Counted from the first letter of the stretch, positions 26,163 through 35,556 are shown. The stretch is DNA of 64,000 bases from Adlercreutzia sp. ZJ141 (GCF_011038965.1 NZ_JAAKEB010000009.1:1-64000); one strand, 5' to 3'. Numbers and translations: made by a program. Notes: generated by a model not told the origin, from the letters alone.

Positions 26163-28340
26163 ATGCCAACCGTAAGACAGAACATATCGTATTATGCTGA
26201 AGAGTACGCCGACCGCTATGGGGCTGGCACGTCACGCGTGCTGAAGCATCTCGCTATCGTAGTGCTTGCGGCTCTTTTGCTTGAGGTGTTCGTCTTTAAT
26301 ATGAACTACTTCATTTCCGCACAGTACAACACGATATCCTTACATGATCGCATTTCACTCGATACAGCAAGTGACGGAACCTTCAAGCTGACCGAAGCAG
26401 ACAACGTTATGGAGTTCTCTGGTCTGAATACCGAGGTTCACAACGTTAAAGTCGATTTCTATGCGCCGCAGTCCGCTAAAGTGGTGAACTTGAAAATCCA
26501 GTTCACTGATGAAGCACACAAGACGTACTTCGATTCAACGGAGTATACGGTAGGCATTCCTATTGCGCAGGTTTCCACGAAATCGGACGAAAGTGAATAC
26601 ATCAACATCCAGGCAAGCGGGTTGGTTGATTCCTTACGCATCGAAGTGGTTGGCGAGGATGTGAGCTATCCTATCAAGGTTGAGGATGTGTCCATCAACG
26701 CACATTGTCCGTTCCGCTTCAACGTGCTGCGATTCTTCGCGGCCGCAGGTATATTGCTTTTAGCGGGGTTGTTCAGGCCTCGAGGTGCGATCTACCGTAT
26801 CGGTATCGTTGAACATGCGCGGCTCTCGAAGGCGGTCATAACTGCGGTGGCGGCAGTGGAGATCGTGCTCGGCGCGGCGTTTTTGCTGTTTGGCTCGAAC
26901 TTGGTTGGTGTGGCAACCTCGTCGTATAACTACGGGTCGTGGGATGGCGTAAGTATTGTTAACACGTTTGAGGTGGGGGGCGATAACGCGCAGCAGTACG
27001 CTGAGCTAGCGAAATCATTCGCTAATGGAAAGCTCTATCTCGAAGAAGAACCGCCACAGTGGCTGCAAGACATGGACGAGCCGTACGATCGCGGTGCACG
27101 TGCTGAATTGGAAAAGCAAACCGGCGAGCAGTACCTATTCGACGTTGCGTACTACGAGGGCAAGTACTACGTGTATTTCGGCGTGGTGCCGGTTTTACTG
27201 TTCTACTTGCCGTTCTACCTTCTGACAGGTGCGAACTTCCCTACGGCTATCGGCGTGTTGATAACGTTCATCGCGTTCGTGCTGGGGTGCACAGCGCTGC
27301 TCGATCGGTTTGCGCGGTACCATTTCAAGCACGTGAGCTTAGGGTTGTATTTACTGCTTCAAATCCCGCTCGTTGCCTGTTGCGGTTTTTTGTACCTGCT
27401 GAAGTTCCCTACGTTTTATTCGCTGCCCATCGCGGTGGGCTTGGCGTTTTCTGTGTGGGGTCTGTATTGCTGGATGCGCGGGCGTGCTCATGAGTGCCCA
27501 GGTGGGTGGTACTTTGCGGGCAGCTTGTGTATGGCGCTTGTCGCGGGATGCCGCCCGCAATTGCTCGTGTTGTCGTTTCTGGCGTTTCCGCTGTTCTGGC
27601 GACGCTACATTACCAAAGGGCGGTTGTTCACGCGTCGCGGCTTCTTCGAGTTCATGTGTCTCATAGCGCCTTATTTTATCGTTGGCGTTGGCATCATGTG
27701 GTACAACTGGGCACGCTTCGGCTCGGTAACTGACTTCGGGGCGAATTACAACCTCACAGTAAACGACATGACGAAGCGCGGATGGAACATGGGTAGGTTT
27801 CTGCCGGCGGCGTTCGCGTATTTCCTGCAACCTCCCTGTGCAACGGGTGTGTTTCCCTTCTTGCAGCCAGTGGTGTTTGAAACCACGTATATGGGGCAGA
27901 CCATCAAGGAAGTAACATTCGGTGGCATCTTTGCGTGCTTGCCTATTCTGTGGGTATTGCTGTTCTCGCGCAGCATCCTGCGTATGCGCTTCGCGCAGCG
28001 CGCCACACGCACCGTCGCTGGCGTCATCATAGCGCTTATTGTGGGCGGTGTGGTGGTGGCGCTCGCTGATGCCCAGATGGCAGGCATTCTGCAGCGTTAT
28101 TACGCCGATTTCAGCTTCATGTTCCTTGCTGCTGCAGTTCTACTCGTCTTTGTTGCGAACGAGGGCATGAAACCGGGCTCGCAGTTGCATAATCAACTGA
28201 TGAAGGGCTTGTTGTTACTGGTGGCATTGTCGGTTACCTACGTGATACTCATGTGCTTCGTTGCAGAAACGGGATGGTATTCAAGTGTGTATGCGTGGGC
28301 GTACCAGGATATTCTGGAAGCCATCATGTTCTGGACGTAA
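26163..28340 (+). CDS. Large multi-pass membrane protein, GT-C glycosyltransferase-like
   Basis: Not assigned to a named family with certainty. 725 residues: a short cytoplasmic start, a first membrane helix (about 28-50), an extracytoplasmic beta-rich domain (about 50-190), then roughly ten further helices. The segment around residues 275-360 (GDNAQQYAELAKSFANGKLY, then YEGKYYVYFGVVPVLLFYLP) resembles polyprenol-phosphate-sugar-using GT-C enzymes, with acidic residues in the first large outer loop. A role in glycosylating wall polymers or lipids is inference. There is no ribosome-binding site and the -10 hexamer nearly touches the ATG, so translation may be leaderless. Flanked by a dispersed repeat and nifJ. 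Confidence 0.75.
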   Translation: MPTVRQNISYYAEEYADRYGAGTSRVLKHLAIVVLAALLLEVFVFNMNYFISAQYNTISLHDRISLDTASDGTFKLTEADNVMEFSGLNTEVHNVKVDFYAPQSAKVVNLKIQFTDEAHKTYFDSTEYTVGIPIAQVSTKSDESEYINIQASGLVDSLRIEVVGEDVSYPIKVEDVSINAHCPFRFNVLRFFAAAGILLLAGLFRPRGAIYRIGIVEHARLSKAVITAVAAVEIVLGAAFLLFGSNLVGVATSSYNYGSWDGVSIVNTFEVGGDNAQQYAELAKSFANGKLYLEEEPPQWLQDMDEPYDRGARAELEKQTGEQYLFDVAYYEGKYYVYFGVVPVLLFYLPFYLLTGANFPTAIGVLITFIAFVLGCTALLDRFARYHFKHVSLGLYLLLQIPLVACCGFLYLLKFPTFYSLPIAVGLAFSVWGLYCWMRGRAHECPGGWYFAGSLCMALVAGCRPQLLVLSFLAFPLFWRRYITKGRLFTRRGFFEFMCLIAPYFIVGVGIMWYNWARFGSVTDFGANYNLTVNDMTKRGWNMGRFLPAAFAYFLQPPCATGVFPFLQPVVFETTYMGQTIKEVTFGGIFACLPILWVLLFSRSILRMRFAQRATRTVAGVIIALIVGGVVVALADAQMAGILQRYYADFSFMFLAAAVLLVFVANEGMKPGSQLHNQLMKGLLLLVALSVTYVILMCFVAETGWYSSVYAWAYQDILEAIMFWT

Positions 28341-28510
28341 CGGCAAGCTATGGCAAGCTCGATCGAATAGCCAAGCTCGTTTCTCGAGCGTTTTCGGTCC
28401 CAAGACACAGCCCATTTACCGAGTCGAGCGATCGTTTTTCACGGTGTGCTCGCGCACGTTTCGCCTGCGCGTTACCATAGGTCGGCAACCCCTTTTGCAA
28501 AGGAGAGACA
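28341..28510. other. nifJ upstream region
   Basis: 170 bp without a gene. It carries the 15-bp motif at 28409-28423 shared with the porGDAB upstream region and a TACCAT -10-like hexamer at 28473-28478, 64 bp from the motif start. No good -35 is seen. Confidence 0.45.
28409..28423 (+). promoter_or_regulatory. Shared upstream motif of nifJ
   Basis: AGCCCATTTACCGAG, identical to 32216-32230 ahead of porGDAB. Possible binding site of an activator controlling both 2-oxoacid:ferredoxin oxidoreductases. Confidence 0.55.
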
Positions 28511-31500
28511 ATGACGAGGGAATTTAAGTCGATGGATGGAAACAACGCAGCAGCGTATGTTTCCTACGCCTTTACGGAAGTGGCGGGAATCTATCCCATC
28601 ACGCCTTCGAGCCCTATGGCTGACTACGTTGACCAGTGGTCGGCGCAGGGAAAGAAGAACATCTTCGGCACCACCGTGAAAGTGTGCGAAATGCAATCTG
28701 AGGGCGGCGCTGCGGGTGCTGTGCACGGATCACTTGCCGCTGGCGCGCTGACCACCACGTATACGGCGTCTCAGGGTCTGCTGCTCATGATTCCGAACAT
28801 GTACAAGATTGCGGCCGAGCAGCTGCCGAGCGTCTTCCATGTGAGTGCCCGCACCGTTGCCACGCACGCGCTGAACATCTTCGGCGATCATTCCGATGTT
28901 ATGGCGTGTCGTCAGACCGGTTTTGCGATGCTCGCCGAAAGCAACGTACAGGAGGTCATGGACCTCGCTGCCGTCGCGCACCTGTCGGCCATCAAGGGCC
29001 GGGTGCCGTTCATCAACTTCTTCGATGGTTTCCGCACTTCTCATGAGATTCAGAAGATCTCCGTGTGGGATTACGACGATCTTGCAGATATGTGCGATAT
29101 GGACGCCGTCGCCGCATTCCGTAAGCATTCGCTGAACCCCGAACGTCCTGCCATGCGTGGTAGCCATGAGAACGACGACATCTTCTTCCAGCATCGTGAG
29201 GCGTGCAACAGCGCCTACGATCAGTTGCCCGCCGTGGTGGAAGCGTGCATGGCTCAGGTGAACGCAAAGATCGGTACGAACTATCAGCTGTTCAACTACT
29301 ATGGTGCTGACGATGCCGACCGCGTAATCGTTGCTATGGGCTCGTTCTGCGATGTTGCCGAAGAGGTTATCGACTACCTGAACGCTCATGGCGAAAAGGT
29401 GGGCTTGGTGAAGGTTCGCCTGTACCGCCCGTTTGTCACCGAGAAGTTCGTGGCTGCGCTGCCGTCTACGGTGAAGAAGATTGCCGTCATGGACCGCACC
29501 AAAGAGCCTGGCTCCATTGGCGAGCCGCTGTACATGGACGTTGTGAGCGCACTTGCCGAGCATGGTGTGACTGGCATCACTGTGTGCGGTGGCCGTTATG
29601 GTCTTGGTTCCAAAGATACCCCGCCGTCGAGCGTATTTGCTATCTACACAGAGCTTGCGAAGGATGCGCCGCGCCGCGAGTTCACCGTGGGTATCGTTGA
29701 CGATGTGACCAATTTATCGCTGCCTGAAGATCGCAACTGCCCGAACACGGCTGCGGAAGGCACCATCGAGTGCATGTTCTGGGGCCTTGGCGGTGACGGT
29801 ACGGTTGGTGCAAACAAGAACTCCATCAAGATCATCGGCGACCACACCGATAAATACGTGCAGGCTTATTTCCAGTACGACTCGAAGAAGACCGGCGGCG
29901 TGACCATCAGCCACCTGCGCTTCGGCGGATCTCCCATCCGCAGCCCGTATTACGTGAATAAAGCCGACTTTGTTGCCTGTCACAACCCGTCGTATCTGAT
30001 GCGTGGCATTAAAATCGTGAAGGACGTGAAGCCTGGCGGCATCTTCCTCGTTAATTGCCAGTGGACGCCTGAAGAGCTCGACACGCATCTTGATGCCGAA
30101 ACGAAGCGCTACATCGCTCAAAACAACGTGCAGCTCTACATCATCGACGCTATTGACCTGGCTATCGAGATCGGCATGGGTAAGCGCACCAACACGATTC
30201 TGCAGTCGGCATTCTTCGCGTTGACGGGTGTTATGCCGCAGAAAGATGCCATCCAGTACATGAAAGACGCTGCCACGAAGTCTTACCTGAAGAAAGGCCA
30301 GGACATCGTGGACATGAATCACAAGGCTATCGACGCTGGTGCCACTGCGTATCGCAAGGTGGAAGTTCCCGCCGAATGGGCCAATGCAACCGACGATCGC
30401 AAGCAGGCCGAACTTGAGGGACGTCCCGAGCTGACGCAGATGGTGTCGGGTATCATGCAGCCGGTTGGCTTGATGGCGGGCAATTCCCTGCCGGTTTCCG
30501 CGTTCGCTCATCACATTGATGGTCAGTTCGAACAAGGTGCCGCTGCCTTCGAGAAGCGTGGCGTTGCCGTGAATGTTCCGCTGTGGGACGAGCAGAAGTG
30601 CATCCAGTGTAACAGCTGTTCGTTCGTATGCCCCCATGCCACCATCCGTCCCTATGTGCTTACCGCCGAAGAGGTGGCTGCGGCTCCGCAGGCTATGGTG
30701 GTTATTCCCGGCAAGGGAGGTAAAGCGAAGGGTTACGAGTATACGCTGGCTATTTCTCCGCTCGACTGCATGGGCTGCGGTGTGTGCATTGGCGCGTGCC
30801 CCATGGGCGCGCTATCCATGGTTCCGCAGGAAAGCGAGATGGATCAGCAAGAGGTGTTCGACTATTGCGTTGCCCACGTAAGCGAGAAGTCCGAAGTGTT
30901 CAGCCCCACCGTGAAGGGTAGTCAGTTTAAGCAGCCGTTGCTCGAGTTCTCCGGAGCGTGCGCTGGTTGTGCCGAAACGTCGTACGCGCGTCTGGTTACG
31001 CAGCTATTCGGCGAGCGTATGTACATTGCCAACGCCACGGGCTGCTCGTCAATCTGGGGTGGTCCTGCTGCCACATCGCCGTACACGGTGAACAAGGAAG
31101 GACACGGCCCTGCGTGGAGCAACTCGCTGTTTGAGGATAACGCCGAGCACGGTTTGGGTATGCTGCTTGGCCACGAAGCGGTGCGTAATCGCCTGATTGG
31201 CAAGCTGGAAAGCATGGCGGCCAACGAAAAAACCCCTGCTGACACCCGCTCACTCATTGAGACGTATCTGTCAACGACAGCCGACGGCAATGCGAACGCC
31301 GCGGCGGCTCGTGCGCTTGTTCCGGCACTCGAAGATGCCGCTTCGAGCGGTTGCCCGGTGGCAGCCGAAGTGCTGGCCGACAAGGAATACCTGACCAAGA
31401 AGTCCATCTGGATCTTCGGTGGCGACGGTTGGGCATATGACATCGGCTACGGCGGCCTCGATCACGTACTAGCGTCGGGTGAGGACGTGAACGTGTTCGT

Positions 31501-32053
31501 GTTTGACACCGAGGTATACTCCAACACCGGTGGCCAGGCATCCAAGGCATCCAATATCGGCCAGGTTGCGCAGTTTGCCGCAGCTGGCAAGGAAGTCAAG
31601 AAGAAGAGCCTTGCCGAAATCGCCATGGCGTACGGTTATGTGTACGTGGCACAGGTTGCCATGGGCGCAAACGAGCAGCAAACGGTGAAGGCTATCGCCG
31701 AAGCCGAGGCGTATCCGGGTCCGTCGCTGATCATCGGCTACTCTCCCTGTGAGATGCACTCCATCAAGGGAGGCATGATGAACTGCCAGCAGGAGATGAA
31801 AAAGGCTGTTGAATGCGGTTACTGGAACCTGTTCCGTTTCAACCCCAATGGTGCGCCGGGCAAGAAGTTCGTGCTCGATTCGAAGGAGCCTGCGGGCGGT
31901 TACCGTGACTTCCTTATGAACGAGGCGCGCTATAGCCGCTTAACGCGCGAGTTCCCCGACCGCGCACAAGAGCTGTTCGAGCGCAACGAGAAAGCTGCCA
32001 TCGATCGTTACGATCACTTGGTGAAGCTGAAGGAGATGTACGCCGAAGCGTAA
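28511..32053 (+). CDS. nifJ: Pyruvate:ferredoxin (flavodoxin) oxidoreductase, single-chain
   Basis: Oxidises pyruvate with CoA to acetyl-CoA and CO2 while reducing ferredoxin or flavodoxin; cytoplasmic and oxygen sensitive. 1180 residues in the usual homodimeric PFOR order: pyrimidine-binding domain with YPITPSSPMAD (residues about 27-37), CoA domain, gamma domain with GGVTISHLRFG, two 4Fe-4S motifs CIQCNSCSFVCPHA and CMGCGVCIGACPMGA, then the TPP domain with the CAGC cysteines and GGDGWAYDIGYGGLDHVL. ATG follows AAAGGAGAG. It has its own terminator and sits just before a four-subunit paralogous complex. Confidence 0.97.
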   Translation: MTREFKSMDGNNAAAYVSYAFTEVAGIYPITPSSPMADYVDQWSAQGKKNIFGTTVKVCEMQSEGGAAGAVHGSLAAGALTTTYTASQGLLLMIPNMYKIAAEQLPSVFHVSARTVATHALNIFGDHSDVMACRQTGFAMLAESNVQEVMDLAAVAHLSAIKGRVPFINFFDGFRTSHEIQKISVWDYDDLADMCDMDAVAAFRKHSLNPERPAMRGSHENDDIFFQHREACNSAYDQLPAVVEACMAQVNAKIGTNYQLFNYYGADDADRVIVAMGSFCDVAEEVIDYLNAHGEKVGLVKVRLYRPFVTEKFVAALPSTVKKIAVMDRTKEPGSIGEPLYMDVVSALAEHGVTGITVCGGRYGLGSKDTPPSSVFAIYTELAKDAPRREFTVGIVDDVTNLSLPEDRNCPNTAAEGTIECMFWGLGGDGTVGANKNSIKIIGDHTDKYVQAYFQYDSKKTGGVTISHLRFGGSPIRSPYYVNKADFVACHNPSYLMRGIKIVKDVKPGGIFLVNCQWTPEELDTHLDAETKRYIAQNNVQLYIIDAIDLAIEIGMGKRTNTILQSAFFALTGVMPQKDAIQYMKDAATKSYLKKGQDIVDMNHKAIDAGATAYRKVEVPAEWANATDDRKQAELEGRPELTQMVSGIMQPVGLMAGNSLPVSAFAHHIDGQFEQGAAAFEKRGVAVNVPLWDEQKCIQCNSCSFVCPHATIRPYVLTAEEVAAAPQAMVVIPGKGGKAKGYEYTLAISPLDCMGCGVCIGACPMGALSMVPQESEMDQQEVFDYCVAHVSEKSEVFSPTVKGSQFKQPLLEFSGACAGCAETSYARLVTQLFGERMYIANATGCSSIWGGPAATSPYTVNKEGHGPAWSNSLFEDNAEHGLGMLLGHEAVRNRLIGKLESMAANEKTPADTRSLIETYLSTTADGNANAAAARALVPALEDAASSGCPVAAEVLADKEYLTKKSIWIFGGDGWAYDIGYGGLDHVLASGEDVNVFVFDTEVYSNTGGQASKASNIGQVAQFAAAGKEVKKKSLAEIAMAYGYVYVAQVAMGANEQQTVKAIAEAEAYPGPSLIIGYSPCEMHSIKGGMMNCQQEMKKAVECGYWNLFRFNPNGAPGKKFVLDSKEPAGGYRDFLMNEARYSRLTREFPDRAQELFERNEKAAIDRYDHLVKLKEMYAEA

Positions 32054-32099
32054 GCGCTCGTAGAGAGCAGCATCAGCGTGCTTGGTTTCGCTGTAACAA

Positions 32100-32131
32100 A
32101 AGCCTCCCTTGAGTAAGAGTAAGGGAGGCTT
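32100..32131 (+). terminator. Terminator after nifJ
   Basis: Perfect 11-bp stem AAGCCTCCCTT / AAGGGAGGCTT with a 10-nt loop, followed by TCTTCTTTG. Confidence 0.85.
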
Positions 32132-32398
32132 CTTCTTTGTGTCGGCGCTCGATGCGGTACACATACACAACCCCCCTCTTCCTCAGTGCTTTCATACGGA
32201 TTCATGAGTGTGTAAAGCCCATTTACCGAGCAGGGGCGTCCGTGTGTACCCGATGGCCGTACGCTCACTCGCTTCACTGCTATCATCAATTCTTTCACGA
32301 CGATGCGAACGCGCACCGCGATGCTTCGATGCATTGCTGTTTGGTGTGCCTGCGCAGGTGAAGACGAGAACATGCCGCAGAGGAAAGAGAGGAGAGCC
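32132..32398. other. porGDAB upstream region
   Basis: 267 bp without a convincing gene; open frames here lack homology and ribosome-binding sites. It contains the 15-bp motif at 32216-32230 and TATCAT at 32281-32286, 65 bp from the motif start, mirroring the nifJ upstream layout. Confidence 0.45.
32216..32230 (+). promoter_or_regulatory. Shared upstream motif of porGDAB
   Basis: AGCCCATTTACCGAG, the second exact copy of the motif at 28409-28423. A -10-like TATCAT lies at nearly the same distance as in the nifJ region. Confidence 0.55.
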
Positions 32399-32974
32399 AT
32401 GTCCCAGTTGACTGAGATCCGCTGGCATGCGCGTGCGGGACAGGGCGCCGTTACGGCGGCGAAGCTTGTAGCCGACACTGCGCTCATGCAGGGCGCTTAT
32501 ATTCAGGCGATGCCCGAGTATGGACCGGAGCGCAACGGCGCCCCGCTGAAGGCGTACACGCGAGTGTGCAGTGAACCTATCGAGGTTCACAATACCATTA
32601 CGAATCCGGCCATCGTTATCGTGCTCGATGAGACGCTGCTCGACACCGTCGATGTGACTGAAGGTCTCCTACCGGGCGGTACCGTCATTCTTAATTCCGA
32701 AATGTCGCTTGCCTGTGCGCGCGAGCGCTTAGGTGTTGCCAACGACGTCACCGTCGCGGTGGTTGACGCATCGAAGATTGCTCTGGAAACCATCGGGCGC
32801 AACGTTCCCAACACACCCATTGTTGGCGCACTTTCCAAGGTGACGGGCTTGGTTCCTGTTGATGCGGTGAAGCAACGTCTGACCATCATGTTTGGCAAAA
32901 AATTCTCACAGGAGATGATTGACGCTAACCTGGCAAGCGTCGATCGCGCGTACAAGGAGGTGGAGCTCGCATGA
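32399..32974 (+). CDS. porG: 2-oxoacid:ferredoxin oxidoreductase, gamma subunit
   Basis: Gamma subunit of a four-subunit pyruvate- or 2-oxoacid:ferredoxin oxidoreductase. 191 residues with the family start EIRWHARAGQGAVTAAKLVA and the YGPERNGAPLKAYTRV segment. The ATG at 32399 follows GAGAGGAGAG; longer upstream frames are not supported. First gene of gamma-delta-alpha-beta; its stop overlaps the delta start. Confidence 0.94.
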   Translation: MSQLTEIRWHARAGQGAVTAAKLVADTALMQGAYIQAMPEYGPERNGAPLKAYTRVCSEPIEVHNTITNPAIVIVLDETLLDTVDVTEGLLPGGTVILNSEMSLACARERLGVANDVTVAVVDASKIALETIGRNVPNTPIVGALSKVTGLVPVDAVKQRLTIMFGKKFSQEMIDANLASVDRAYKEVELA

Positions 32975-33300
32975 AGCTGATCACGCCCAACATCGAGGAC
33001 TTCAACAGCTGGACGGTCGATCAGATGCCCACTGGCTTTGTCATGCCCGGCGGGTTGTCCGAGCACTACATCACGGGCGGGTGGCGCTCGATGCGTCCCG
33101 TGTGGAATGCCGAAGCATGCACGAACTGCATGCTCTGTTGGATATCGTGCCCCGACTCATCCATCATCGTCCAGGATGGAAAGATGGTCGGCATCGACTA
33201 CGATCACTGCAAGGGATGCGGCGTATGCGTGCACGAATGCCGCTTCGGATGCTTGGAACTCATTCGTGAGGATCAAGCCGACGCTGCGAAGGAGGCGTAA
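32971..33300 (+). CDS. porD: 2-oxoacid:ferredoxin oxidoreductase, delta (ferredoxin) subunit
   Basis: Small electron-transfer subunit with two 4Fe-4S clusters: CTNCMLCWISCPDSS and CKGCGVCVHECRFG. 109 residues, the normal size. It overlaps the gamma gene by 4 bp. Electrons from the catalytic beta subunit would pass through it to free ferredoxin. Confidence 0.95.
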   Translation: MKLITPNIEDFNSWTVDQMPTGFVMPGGLSEHYITGGWRSMRPVWNAEACTNCMLCWISCPDSSIIVQDGKMVGIDYDHCKGCGVCVHECRFGCLELIREDQADAAKEA

Positions 33301-33307
33301 AGCTACT

Positions 33308-34495
33308 ATGAGCACCGAGATCAAAGCCTTTTCCGCAACGGGAAATCAGATGGTGGCCGAGGCGATGCGCCAGGCTGAGCCCGACGTCATGGCTGCGTAC
33401 CCCATTACGCCTCAAACTACGATTGTCGAAAGCTTCGCGAAGTTCGTGGCCGACGGCCGCGTGCATACCGAATATGTAACGGTGGAGTCCGAGCATTCGG
33501 CGCTGTCCGCCTGTGTAGGAGCATCTGCTGCCGGCGCGCGTGTGGCCACAGCCACGGCATCGCAGGGTTTGGCGCTCATGTGGGAGGAACTGCACATCAC
33601 TGCCGGTATGCGTCTGCCCATCGTCATGGCAAACGCCAACCGCGCGCTCGCAGCTCCTATCAACATCCACTGCGACCACTCCGACATCATGGGTGCGCGC
33701 GACACCGGTTGGATCATCATGTTTGCCGAAACCGCGCAGGAAGCCTATGACAACACGGTGGTATCGTTCAAGGTTGCCGAAGATGCACGTGTTCAGCTTC
33801 CTGTGCTTACCACACTCGACGGTTTCACCACCAGTCACGCCATGGAGCGCTGCGAAATGGAAGATGACGACACAGTTCGCGCATTCGTGGGCGACTACGT
33901 TGCAGCGCATCCACTGCTCGACACCGACAATCCGGTGGGGTGTGGTTCGTATGCGCTCGGCGATTGCTACATGAAGACGCATCTGGCGTGTCGTCGTGCG
34001 AATACCGGGGCGCTTTCCGTCATTGAAGAGTACGGCAAGGCATGGGAAGCCATCTGTGGCCGACCATTTAACGTGGTTGATACATGGGGAACCGAAGACG
34101 CCGACTACGTGGTGGTCGTGCTGGGTTCGGCGGCCGGCAACGCGCGCCATATTGCGCGCGAGCTGTGCGCACAGGGAAGGCGCGTGGGTGTCGTTCGTCC
34201 GAAGGTGTTCCGCCCGTTCCCGGCTGCTGCGGTTGCTGCGGCGTGCAAGACAGCAAAGGCCGTGGCTGTTATGGATCGTTCCGACTCCATCGGTGCTGCG
34301 CATGGACCGTTAGGTGCCGAGGTTATATCCGCCCTGCATGAGGCGGGTCTTACCATGCCAGTTAAAAACTACATCTTCGGCTTAGGTGGGCAGGATCTCA
34401 CCAATGAGCTGATGACCAGCATATTCGATACGCTCGAGGACGTGGCTGCGGGCACGGCATCGCCGGCACTCAGCTACCTCGGGTTCGAGGAATAA
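33308..34495 (+). CDS. porA: 2-oxoacid:ferredoxin oxidoreductase, alpha subunit
   Basis: Alpha subunit supplying the pyrimidine-binding and transketolase C-like domains. 395 residues from ATG 33308, starting MSTEIKAFSATGNQMVAEAM, with AAYPITPQTTIVE near residue 30, as in PorA/VorA. A longer frame starting within porD is an artefact. Whether the complex prefers pyruvate, branched-chain 2-oxoacids or 2-oxoglutarate is not decided by sequence alone. Confidence 0.93.
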   Translation: MSTEIKAFSATGNQMVAEAMRQAEPDVMAAYPITPQTTIVESFAKFVADGRVHTEYVTVESEHSALSACVGASAAGARVATATASQGLALMWEELHITAGMRLPIVMANANRALAAPINIHCDHSDIMGARDTGWIIMFAETAQEAYDNTVVSFKVAEDARVQLPVLTTLDGFTTSHAMERCEMEDDDTVRAFVGDYVAAHPLLDTDNPVGCGSYALGDCYMKTHLACRRANTGALSVIEEYGKAWEAICGRPFNVVDTWGTEDADYVVVVLGSAAGNARHIARELCAQGRRVGVVRPKVFRPFPAAAVAAACKTAKAVAVMDRSDSIGAAHGPLGAEVISALHEAGLTMPVKNYIFGLGGQDLTNELMTSIFDTLEDVAAGTASPALSYLGFEE

Positions 34496-34513
34496 CAAGG
34501 GAGGTAAGCATCT

Positions 34514-35461
34514 ATGGCAAACATCAAAGAGCTTTCCCGCCGTCCCGAGTGTCTGGCTGCCGGTCATCGCCTGTGCGGTGGCTGCGGTGCTTCCATCTGC
34601 GTCCGTCAAGTGCTGATGGGCGTGCCCGACGACGTTTATCCTATCGTAGGCAGTGCAACCGGCTGCTTAGAGGTGTCCACCACTATTGCGCCGTATAACT
34701 CGTGGAAGGTTCCCTTCATCCATAACGCATTCGAGAATGCGGCAGCAACCATGTCCGGCGTTGAAGCTGCGTTTAAGGGTTTGCGTCGCGCGGGCAAAAT
34801 ACCCGCCGACAAGAAGATGAAGTTCATCGCATTCGGCGGCGATGGTGGCACGTACGATATCGGCTTGCAGTCGCTCTCCGGCGCCATGGAGCGCGGCCAC
34901 GACATCGTGTACGTGTGCTACGACAATGGCGCTTACATGAACACGGGCATTCAGCGCTCATCGGCAACGCCAAAGGGTGCGTGGGCTACTACGTCGGAAG
35001 TTGGCGTGGCTCAGCAGGGCAAACCGCAGGTTCGCAAAGACCTCGCTTCCATCATTGCGGCGCATGGTGTGCCCTATGTTGCCCAGTCGACGGTTGGTCA
35101 CTGGAAAGATCTTGTGGCTAAGGCTGAGAAAGCTATTGCCGTCGATGGTCCGGCATTCATCAACGTTATGGCGCCCTGCCCGCGTGGTTGGCGTATCGGC
35201 AGCGATGAGACCCTCGACATCTGCCGTCTGGCGGTCAACACCAAGTTCTGGCCGTTGTTCGAGGTGGAAAACGGCGTATGGAAGCTCACGCCCGTGAAGG
35301 AGAAGAACCTGCGTCCGCTCGAGGACTTCCTTCGTCCTCAGGGTCGTTTCAAGCACTTGTTCCGTTCGGGAAATGAGGCGCTTCTCGACGAGATGAAGGC
35401 CGATGTTGCGGCGTACTGGGCTTATCTCGAAGGCCGCGTTGAGGGATCGAAGGGTCTCTAG
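34514..35461 (+). CDS. porB: 2-oxoacid:ferredoxin oxidoreductase, beta (TPP) subunit
   Basis: Thiamine-diphosphate and 4Fe-4S catalytic subunit. 315 residues with CLAAGHRLCGGCGASICVRQ (cluster cysteines) and the TPP motif GGDGGTYDIGLQSLSGAMER followed by YDNGAYMNTGIQRS. ATG follows GGGAGG. Last gene of the operon, closed by a strong hairpin at 35485-35522. Confidence 0.95.
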   Translation: MANIKELSRRPECLAAGHRLCGGCGASICVRQVLMGVPDDVYPIVGSATGCLEVSTTIAPYNSWKVPFIHNAFENAAATMSGVEAAFKGLRRAGKIPADKKMKFIAFGGDGGTYDIGLQSLSGAMERGHDIVYVCYDNGAYMNTGIQRSSATPKGAWATTSEVGVAQQGKPQVRKDLASIIAAHGVPYVAQSTVGHWKDLVAKAEKAIAVDGPAFINVMAPCPRGWRIGSDETLDICRLAVNTKFWPLFEVENGVWKLTPVKEKNLRPLEDFLRPQGRFKHLFRSGNEALLDEMKADVAAYWAYLEGRVEGSKGL

Positions 35462-35484
35462 ACGGTATCTACTTTGCATATTCG

Positions 35485-35522
35485 AAAACGGCTGCCTGCG
35501 GTACAATGCAGACAGCCGTTTT
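35485..35522 (+). terminator. Terminator after porB
   Basis: AAAACGGCTG pairs with CAGCCGTTTT, and after one mismatch CTGC pairs with GCAG, loop of 8 nt, followed by further T. The flanking A and T runs make it potentially bidirectional. Confidence 0.85.
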
Positions 35523-35556
35523 TCACATTAACGTTCATGTAACGATAGGAGATCGC

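Noticed and set aside
32303-32398. Upstream extension of the porG frame
   Set aside because: Low-complexity Arg/Cys/Ala text without similarity; a good ribosome-binding site precedes ATG 32399.
33038-33307. Longer start for the porA alpha subunit
   Set aside because: The extra part overlaps porD in another frame and has no similarity to alpha subunits; ATG 33308 fits the family start.
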